In this document: positions 56,386 to 64,000 of the stretch, one piece after another
Layout of the letters: each line of letters opens with the position of its first letter
How positions within the stretch are numbered: position 1 is the stretch's first letter
Made by a program: the position numbers and the translations under genes
Assembly (NCBI GenBank): GCA_016617855.1
Contig: JAECUM010093728.1
Location: 1 to 64,000 of the forward strand
DNA: 64,000 nt
Direction of reading: 5' to 3'
From: Megalonaias nervosa
Lineage: Eukaryota; Mollusca; Bivalvia; Unionida; Unionidae
Notes under the pieces: model-generated
Seen by the model: only the letters and a program-made list of their open reading frames with translations
What the model was told of the DNA's origin: nothing
Databases searched by the model: none

Positions 56386-58679
56386 TTACCCCCGTCTTCC
56401 CAAAGATCACTTTTCCTCGAGTGACACAAACGTCACACTTCTGTGGTCCAATCAAAATTGATTACTTTCCCCAAAATCAACCACCAACCCAATTAATAAT
56501 TCCCACACATGATTAAAACAAAACTCTAAATCAATGGGCTTGTTCCTAATAGCCCGTCACTCAACATCAGAAACCAAACTTTTTTTTTCTTTGAATCACT
56601 AATTCTTACAAGTAACCTAAATGTCAACAATGAACACAAATTAACCAAGCTGAATCCAACATGAAAATGTTCTGACAAGTTATTCGGGTTCAAACTCTCT
56701 TATAACAATCCTTGGAAATCGCTGCAGGAAAGACTTCTCTACACATAGGTCTCTAAGAACAAGACAACACATGTAACCCAGGACCATTCCTGTTTACCCA
56801 AAAAAAACTCAGGTTTGGAGTTTGCATTTCCACCAGGATAACACGACCCCAATCACAACCTTAGTGCACCACGTGCAATATATTTTTCGACTCAGTCTCG
56901 GTTAGCCGATCCTATCTTCTTACAACTAACTCACTACTAATGGACCAATGCTACAGCCACTGAACATAGACATAAGAGAATCTACTCCCACGAGCAAAAG
57001 TATGGAACATCATCACATAATGATTCACCTATACTGTGGTGTGCAATAATCATTACTTCATGCTGCTAATTAATTGACATGTGCTATGAATTATCCTTCA
57101 GAACTTCACAAATGGACATGATTCCATCTAAGCAGACAATTCAAACTATGCATGATGGAAACCACACTGGACCATTATGATTGTCAAGATCGTAGCGAAC
57201 AATTTTTTTAAATACACTGTACGAAGCAATTTCCATCTGGCAAGTCGCTAGCAGGTCAACAACAATACAACACAGGAACCTTCCTGTTTAACACCGAGGT
57301 TAGAGAATGCGTTTTTCAGAGAATAACACATCTCTTATGAACCTCAAAAACAAGTCAACCATGACTTCAACGCCCAACTGGCGCGACAACACATTGTCGT
57401 CCACAGACCAATGCTAGACCTGACACTGCTGCCACTCAACTCTTCACCACAAGTACCAACTCTACAGGGACAGAAAAAAAACAGTGCACTAATCTCCCAA
57501 CAATCATACATGACAAACCACCTTCTCTTCTCATTTTAGGTCTGCTTCACTCACAGCACAAACCAAAAAAAAAAATAGATCTAATTTACCAAACTCTGGA
57601 TTCAAGCAGCAAACAACTTCTAAAATCTGTTCTGCTCCAACACTGCACACAATTTATCTAAACACTTATCCATAAAACAAAATTAAACATCTGTCATCAC
57701 ATAAATTAATTTACTAAAACCACACTATTTACACAACCGATGGGTGTAGATCAATCTGATTTTATCTACGCAGCTTTTGTATATCAACCTGTTTGACGAT
57801 TTGTCCTATGCCCAACCAAAATTAATAATCACGGGGAAATGATTATTACCCACCCATCTATATTTATATCGCCGCTTCTGTCGGCTAGGCAAATGTGCCT
57901 GATATCAAATTTTCATGTTTCCATACTGAACGCCTTGCTCCAAATGGCGTTTTTATCAATAAACAGCAGCGAAACTGAACTTTTGTGTAATTTTTTGAAT
58001 TGGATCAGTATTTCGCTTCTTTCTGTTAGTCACCCACCTAACAAATTCAGGCAATGCACCAGGGATGTATGCATTGCCATCATATTTATCGGCCTCGCAC
58101 AGAGTCGAGGTCACAAGAGACTGAACATCACTATGTCCATTTCGAAGAGTTTTTCAATGTTTCCAAGCAATACACTTGCTGGTATGCAAAGTATTTCATG
58201 GCCCACATTCCCGATCATTTTAGTTCATTCTAGCTAAGTTGTTGGGCCAAAAATCAATCATCTCGCCCAGCTTCATTTACCACATGTCAAGAATGTAACA
58301 CCCCGCTAATGAAACCGACCCTCTCTAACTTCGGCGCCCTCTGTACACACTCTATCTCATCGTTATATCAGACCCTAGATAAAATATTCTGTCTTGACCG
58401 AACATCTGCACTCAAATTAAGGATATTTTGCAAGAGCGAGTAAAACTATCTACTTTCGCAGACTTAGTGTCGCAAAACCGAAATAAAAAAAATGTCAAAG
58501 GCGTTCTAACATTTTTAATATTTATTCATTTAATTTTTTTTTTTTAAATTTTATAGGACATGTCTTTCTTTCAAAACTGCGAAGGAATGGTCTGTATTGA
58601 ACATAATAAAACCAAATCACTTACAACACTATGACAGAACTATTCAAATATCCCAACCGTCTGCCACCAGAAATTTTCT

Positions 58680-59437
58680 TGTTACAAGCCAGGGGTCTTT
58701 GCTTGACCAAGCAGTGTCAAACCCTGGCGTGATTCCCGCTAGAAGTCATATGTTTACCCCAAATTTCCAAATACTTCTATACAACTTCAGTTGTAAGTTA
58801 GGAAGCCAGACGTGTCCATTCTATACATAAATTTTACTCTAATCAATGTAAAACCACAGATTTCGCAACTTGCCAAATATCTATCAACCACACATTTGCA
58901 TAGTTTCCCTTCATAACTTTCCGTACCGTCAGCAGTTCACGCCGTAGAAACTCTACAACTATCCCCTAACTCAGGGAACTATTTTAACTACGCCAACTTA
59001 GGCCAGTCAATCCATGGTTCCAAGGCACATTACGCCAATACAACTACATCACATTTGCCACCATGGCGACATAAACGGTATCTGCAGAGTCCCTTCTTGT
59101 TTATCCCATTGTGTAATTTACCGGTTTCCTACCGTAAATACTGCCACTGCAGTCACAACACCAAGGTACACTACTAGATTTTATTAGGTACTACATTATT
59201 CCAGGGACAGTCATGCGGTTTGGGTCTGAATTCACTACTAATTGACCATGGCATCTTGGAAACTCACTAATACTTTCTCTCCGTTACGCTTGCTCCTAGT
59301 AACTGGCTAATTATTTCGGGCTAAGGAATATTTCCATTGCACCGAATTCCAGTAATCAAACAAGTAAAATCACACAAATCTAAGAATTCCTTAAAAGGGG
59401 CGCTATCACCAAATGCGCATCTCCGAAATTTATTACA
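58680..59437 (-). repeat. LTR, right copy (5' LTR of the minus-strand element)
   Basis: 758 bp; same ends as the left copy and followed by the second ATAT target copy. Confidence 0.9.
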
Positions 59438-59718
59438 ATATGATCTGCTGTACTGGCATATAATGAATCCAATGATTTGTTTAGGGGAATAATGTCAACA
59501 TCCATACCAATCATGGTATACATGTAGACACTATAATACATCATCATATGAAATCTATTCCCATTAAAATGACAAATTTACACAACTATATGACAAAAGG
59601 ATGTGATTTTGTTTTGGGTAGGTTTGTGTGAAAATGCACTGGTCAGTTAAACAGAAAATGGAAATTAAAGCAAAAAAACTGAAAAAGTTTTAAAGGTATC
59701 AAATATTTCATATTTTAC

Positions 59719-59785
59719 CTGCTTGAAAAACTTCAGATAAATTAAATGAGCCATTTAGAATCACATGCTTTGTCTTCTTCAAAAT
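59719..59785 (-). CDS. IPO13: Importin-13 coding exon (most upstream in the window)
   Basis: The acceptor is ATGATTTTCAG and the donor GCAG|GTAAAA. The 67-base exon reads ILKKTKHVILNG then SFNLSEVFQA and leaves one base of an Ala codon for the next exon. The Val-Phe-Gln-x-Ala-Val segment at the junction matches the importin-13 family at this place. Exons further upstream lie beyond the right edge or were not recognised between 59,786 and 64,000. Confidence 0.8.
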
Positions 59786-59819
59786 CTGAAAATCATAAAG
59801 AAGGCAATGAATATTATAA

Positions 59820-60960
59820 CTATAGATATCAGTACTATTCTAAAACACTACACAAGGCACACATGTTGACAGCAGTACTATTCTAAAACACTACACAAGA
59901 CACACACGTTGGTATCAGTACTATTCTAAAACAGAACAGAAGGGACACAAGTTGACATCACTACATGTACTATTCTAAAACTATACAGAAGGAACACATG
60001 TTGACATCAGTACTAGTCTAAAACAATACAGAAGGGACAAGTTGACATCAGTACTATTCTAAAACTATACAGAAGGCACACATGTTGATATCAGTACTGT
60101 TCTAAAACTATACAGAACACACACAAGTTGATATCAGTACTATTCTAAAACTATACAGAAGGCACACAAGTTGATATCAGTACTATTCTAAAACAGTACA
60201 AGAGTTATGGCAGGCACACAAGCTGATATCAGTACTAATCTAAAACAGTACACAAGTAATGGAAAGCACAGAGACTGATATCAGTACTTTTCTAAAACAC
60301 TACAGGCACACAAACTGGTATCAGTACTATTTTAAGTACAGGAGTAATGGAAGGCACATGGGTAGATATCAGTACAATTCTAAAACACTACAGGCACACA
60401 AAATGGTATCAGTACTATTTGAAGTACAGGAGCAATGGAAGACACATGGGTAGATATCAGTACAATTCTAAAACACTACAGGCACACAAATTGGTATCAG
60501 TACTATTTGAAGTACAGGAGTAATGGAAGGCACATAGGTAGATATCAGTACAATTCTAAAACACTACAGGCACACAAAATGGTATCAGTACTATTTGAAG
60601 TACAGGAGTAATGGAAGGCACATGGGTAGATATCAGTACACATTAGATATCAGTACAATTCTAAAACACTACAGGCACACAAAATGGTATCAGTACTATT
60701 TGAAGTACAGGAGTAATGGAAGGCACATGGGTAGATATCAGTACAATTCTAAAACACTACAGGCACACAAAATGGTATCAGTACTATTTAAAGTACAGGA
60801 GTAATGGAAGGCACATGGGTAGATATCAGTACAATTCTAAAACACTACAGGCACACAAATTGGTATCAGTACTATTCTTAAACAGTACTGGACTTACGGA
60901 AGGCACACAGACTGATATAAGTACTATTCCAACAACACAGGAATAATGGAAGGCACATAG
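59820..60960 (+). repeat. Complex minisatellite with GATATCAGTACTATTCTAAA units
   Basis: A basic unit of about 55-60 bases (CACACA.GTTGATATCAGTACTATTCTAAAAC) passes at about 60,290 into a higher-order unit of about 116 bases (AATGGAAGGCACATGGGTAG plus CACAAAATGGTATCAGTACT). At least 15 units in all. Open frames over it are artefacts of the repeat. Confidence 0.9.
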
Positions 60961-61183
60961 GTTTATTTTAGTTTTGCTGATCAAATGTCATTTTTAAGTC
61001 CTTAAATTGTAGGTTTGTGAAGATTACACATTTGAGAATGAAAACATATATAATATTGAAAAACACCTATGTGTGGTTTTGCAATCAAGAGCTTCCAAAT
61101 TACCATTGTCTCCTACTTAATGGTCATGCCATTTTACATGTCAACTGCAATTCTTATCTGGGTCATATTTTGAAATCAAATCT
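60961..61183. other. Intron sequence, nothing recognised
   Basis: Short AT-rich spacer between the minisatellite and the SINE. Confidence 0.5.
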
Positions 61184-61195
61184 ATCAGATGTTGA

Positions 61196-61450
61196 CGGGG
61201 CCCCGAGTGGCTGAGTGGTCTAAAGCGCTCACCGTTATGTATCACTGCCGTCTCACCTCTGTCTGCGTTGGTTCAAGTTGCGGGCTCGTCCAATGTGGGT
61301 ACATGAGAGAGCTTGCCAGTAGCTTCTCATGGGTTGGTGGTTCTTTCCGGGGTTTACTCGGGTTCTTCCTCCGCCATTTATACTGGCCACCATGTATATA
61401 GCCTATCTTGTGCTGAAAATTGGTGTTAAACCCTACCACAACAACAACAA
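61196..61450 (+). mobile_element. tRNA-derived SINE (Meta/Nin-like)
   Basis: The 5' part has an A box TGGCTGAGTGG (61,208-61,218) and a B box GGTTCAAGTTG (61,270-61,280), as in a tRNA gene with a long variable arm. The middle, GGGTTCTTCCTCC then ACTGGCCACC and GGTGTTAAACCC, resembles the conserved core of bivalve and other invertebrate SINEs. The tail is (AAC)n. Perfect 12-bp target copies ATCAGATGTTGA flank it (61,184-61,195 and 61,451-61,462), proof of retroposition. The apparent frames over it are not genes. Confidence 0.85.
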
Positions 61451-61462
61451 ATCAGATGTTGA

Positions 61463-62515
61463 TGACATGATGAGACATTACAGACTTTTGTGCATTTAAG
61501 TAAACATTATTTTACACAAAGTTTAAAAATCTGTCATTTGAATATCTAATTTAGATTATTAAAATCTTACTGCTACACCATGTATTGCATGCCCAATGGA
61601 CAAAGTTTACTAAATGTATAAAAAGAAGATTAGTTATTTCTTTCATAACAATAGTCTGAATTTATTATTAGGCTTTCAAAGATAGAACAGTGTTTCTATC
61701 ATGTTTGTAAATTATAATAATTTCAATAAGTACTTGTTTTCAATCAGGACAAGAATACCCAATAGTAAGAAACAGGGTTCTCCATAGGATGTTGATAGTT
61801 GGAGTCCAGGACACCTTCTCTGGAAGAAAGTTGAAGTTCCAGCCCTAAAACTATTAGTCCTAATAATGGTACTCCTCCTCCCCCCCCCAATGTTTTGTAA
61901 CTAATATATATGTCATCAGATTGCTAATGTTCATTGATTGGAAATATTTAGAATGAGGCCAATAGCAAAATATGTGTGGTTTTGGTTAACCAACAAGCCT
62001 CATTTGTTTCTTCTGCTTTTCTGTCTAAAAATAAATTAACTAAATAAATCAAACTACCAACAAAACCAATAATTAACAGGTTGTAACAATTATCAAATTT
62101 TAATTCTGGATGTAAACGACATGTTTTCTAGCATATGCTTAATTTAAATCAGTCCAGACAAACATACAAAAAATTGTCTACCTACCTGCCTACCCAAACA
62201 TTTTGTATAATATAACCAGAACCACACATATTTTTCTATTTGGTCTAATAATACATTAATGAAAACTTTATTTAATTAAATTAATTCCATTTCAGATCAT
62301 CAAAGACACTGGAAACAGAAACTAATGACCATATTCCACTCACTGTTTTTTCCATTTCATCTTTAAGCAACATACCATGCTACAATGACATTTTTCGTAA
62401 CCAAACTTTAACAAATTTCTCTACAGCTTGTTTATGATAAATTCCTTAATTTCTGAACCAGGTGTTCCTTGGATTTTATTTTGCCATTTCATTTTTTCTA
62501 CCACAGCCATGATAC
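61463..62515. other. Intron sequence, no gene recognised
   Basis: AT-rich with a C-run near 61,880. No exon with splice sites seen. Confidence 0.5.
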
Positions 62516-62950
62516 CATATGAATAAAGCTATTAATGTTCCACTGTTACTTGCTTTTTGGCCCATGGGACTGTCCTAGTTCATATAAATAAAGCTATTAA
62601 TGTTCTGCTGTTACTTGCTTTTTGGCCCATGGGACTATCCTAGTCCATATAAATAAAGCTATTAATGTTCCAATGTTACTTGATTTTTGGCACATGGGAC
62701 TGTCCTAGTCCATATAAATAAAGCTATTAATGTTCCACTGTTACTTGATTTTTGGCCCATGGGACTGTCCTATTCCATATAAATAAAGCTATTAATGTTC
62801 CACTGTTTCTTGATTTTTGGCCCATGGGACTGTCCTATTTCATATAAATAAAGCTATTAATGTTCCATTGTTTCTTGCTTTTTGGCCCATGGAACTGTCC
62901 TATAGTGTTCCACTGTTTCTCTCTTTTTGGCCCATGTGATTGTTCTATTT
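62516..62950 (+). repeat. 65-bp minisatellite
   Basis: CATATAAATAAAGCTATTAA starts at 62,516 (with a G variant), 62,581, 62,646, 62,711, 62,776 and 62,841, then a degenerate copy. Each unit also has TTTTTGGCCCATGGGACTG. Confidence 0.95.
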
Positions 62951-63739
62951 CATGATTCATTGCATGAATCATTTGATCTCTCAAAACTGGATGCATCTAC
63001 TAATTTATGTTGGCCAGTCTCATGACAATCATGCTTGTCTGTAGCCTTCTGCTCAGAACCAAAGTACTTAGGTAAACTTGCCATTAGAAAAGTACACATA
63101 TGATAATCACTAAGAAACAAATACATATATGACCCTGAAAAACAGGTGACTTCAGAATGATTTATGATAATTAACATGGAGTTAGTATTCCTCTGACAAA
63201 CAAAACAAGTCTCAAAATCTTGGCACTGTTTTTCTAAATACTGTATATGATAAAATGCAAGTGTTCCAAACATCACATAAAGATTTATAAGATGGAATAA
63301 AAATGTGTTTATCAAAGACAGATGTAAAACCACAAGTGCATGTAATTAGTCATTTGATCAAAATGATCATGAGGAACTGACCATAGGTTAACAGGTGTCT
63401 TAACTTCCTTGTCTGCCAAGATCTTTGTGCAGCTTCAACTAATCCAACTACAACTGCTTGAACTTTGTTTGATAGTTTGCACACTGCATGACTGATACTA
63501 GCTTTGCGACAACAGATAAAATAAAAGAGACTTTTGCCAACAAAAAATACTTGTGTACTGAGGAATGAGCTGTTGGTATTTTCATGCATTCCAAAACCAA
63601 TAAGTATGCGGAAATTTATGTGGACTCGGGCATCCAAAAGAACCCTGAGAACTGTATATTGAAATCTGTGAAACTATGATATTCATTTTCATCGTAAGTT
63701 TATTGACAGATTGAACAAGAAACTGGTCATGGCCTGCTT
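62951..63739. other. Probable importin-13 intron, no exon assigned
   Basis: Two minus-strand frames (62,950-63,333 and 63,350-63,637) have no confirmed splice partners. The second has an acceptor-like CATGCAG before a plausible VQAVVVGLVEAAQRS segment, but it does not match the expected importin-13 residues. Confidence 0.4.
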
Positions 63740-64000
63740 GTCAAGCCCACCCACAAGCCCATGGTAAACTGTTGTATATGACTTACTGCCCACCCCCAAA
63801 GCTTACAGTAAATTTTGGTGCACACAACTCAGTGTATACCCCCAAGCTTATGGTAAATTGTGTTGTACAAGAATTAATTTTCACCCGTAAACTGACGGTA
63901 AATTGTGTTATATATGATTCAATGTCCACACACAAGCTTATAGTAAACTGTGTTGTACACAACCCAATGACCACCCAAAAGCTTACAATAAACTGCATTT
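63740..64000 (+). repeat. Diverged minisatellite running off the right edge
   Basis: AAGCTTA.(A/G)GTAAA(C/T)TGTGTTGTA recurs about five times with a period near 50-60 bases. The frame over it (63,783-63,998, minus) is a repeat product. Confidence 0.85.

Larger units (their letters stand above)
55628..59437 (-). mobile_element. LTR retrotransposon, non-autonomous or gutted
   Basis: Two direct repeats of exactly 758 bp (55,628-56,385 and 58,680-59,437) start TGTTACAAGCC and end TTTATTACA. The element is flanked by ATAT on both sides (55,624-55,627 and 59,438-59,441), a 4-bp target duplication. A purine-rich tract (minus strand GGAAGACGGGGG) abuts the left LTR and a primer-site-like TGGTGGCAG lies 10 bases inside the right LTR (58,661-58,669, minus). 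The element therefore reads on the minus strand. The internal 2.3 kb has no intact gag or pol frame; a short coding-like patch (about 58,000-58,150, minus) may be a gag remnant. Total 3,810 bp. The high similarity of the LTRs points to a recent insertion. Confidence 0.88.
54228..59718 (-). other. IPO13: Importin-13 intron with an LTR retrotransposon
   Basis: About 5.5 kb, most of it taken by the LTR element at 55,628-59,437. The remaining 54,228-55,623 is AT-rich and shows nothing recognisable. Confidence 0.75.

Noticed and set aside
57839..58237. 132-codon plus-strand frame
   Set aside because: It lies in the interior of the minus-strand LTR element, and the coding-like patch there is on the opposite strand.
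61189..61401. tRNA gene or 70-codon protein
   Set aside because: The tRNA-like boxes belong to a SINE with tail and target duplication; the protein frame runs through the SINE.
63350..63637. Possible further importin-13 exon
   Set aside because: The acceptor-like site has no matching donor in phase, and the residues do not fit the part of importin-13 expected upstream of 59,785.

Overview
This is animal nuclear DNA, most likely from a mollusc or another lophotrochozoan marine invertebrate. It has spliced genes, is AT-rich, carries minisatellites, and holds LINE, SINE, LTR, MULE and MITE copies. The phylum is an inference, mainly from a tRNA-headed SINE of the Meta/Nin type seen in bivalves and other invertebrates. 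Nothing here looks bacterial: there are no operons with ribosome binding sites and no CRISPR array.

Region 1 (about 1-14,231) is a decayed Polinton/Maverick (adintovirus-like) element, cut off by the left window edge. Most genes run on the minus strand. In order of transcription they are: a coiled-coil protein; protein-primed family B DNA polymerase; several unknown genes; the packaging ATPase; a basic proline/alanine-rich protein; two tandem basic genes; a conserved core-like protein; a proline-rich protein; an integrase with chromodomain; a two-helix membrane protein; a penton/minor-capsid-like protein; and a small pX-like virion protein. Two short genes at the right end (a CCHC zinc-knuckle protein and a 77-aa basic protein) run on the plus strand from divergent TATA promoters, one with a perfect CRE palindrome. 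Nearly every long gene has stops and frameshifts, and the integrase has lost its catalytic core. The major capsid gene is not in the window, though an ATG pair at positions 7-12 (minus) may be its start. No protease was recognised.

Region 2 (about 16,400-25,900) holds ruins of a second, different family B DNA polymerase on the plus strand (17,266-24,770). It is split by an older dispersed repeat and by a complete MULE-type DNA transposon (18,822-23,515) with about 54-bp inverted termini and a 10-bp target duplication. Removing the transposon and one target copy rejoins the polymerase codons in frame. The polymerase stretch also contains a large hairpin and runs into a 316-bp tandem duplication.

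Region 3 (about 25,900-40,000) is mostly unrecognised intergenic sequence with MITEs, satellites and one decayed coding stretch (26,010-27,375).

Region 4 (about 40,000-64,000) is the 3' part of the host importin-13 gene on the minus strand. Five exons encode the last 167 residues (59,785 down to the stop at 40,831) with consensus splice sites and consistent phases. Its introns carry an L2/CR1-like LINE inserted in a 27-bp minisatellite, a 3.8-kb LTR retrotransposon with two 758-bp LTRs, a SINE with a 12-bp target duplication, and several tandem arrays.
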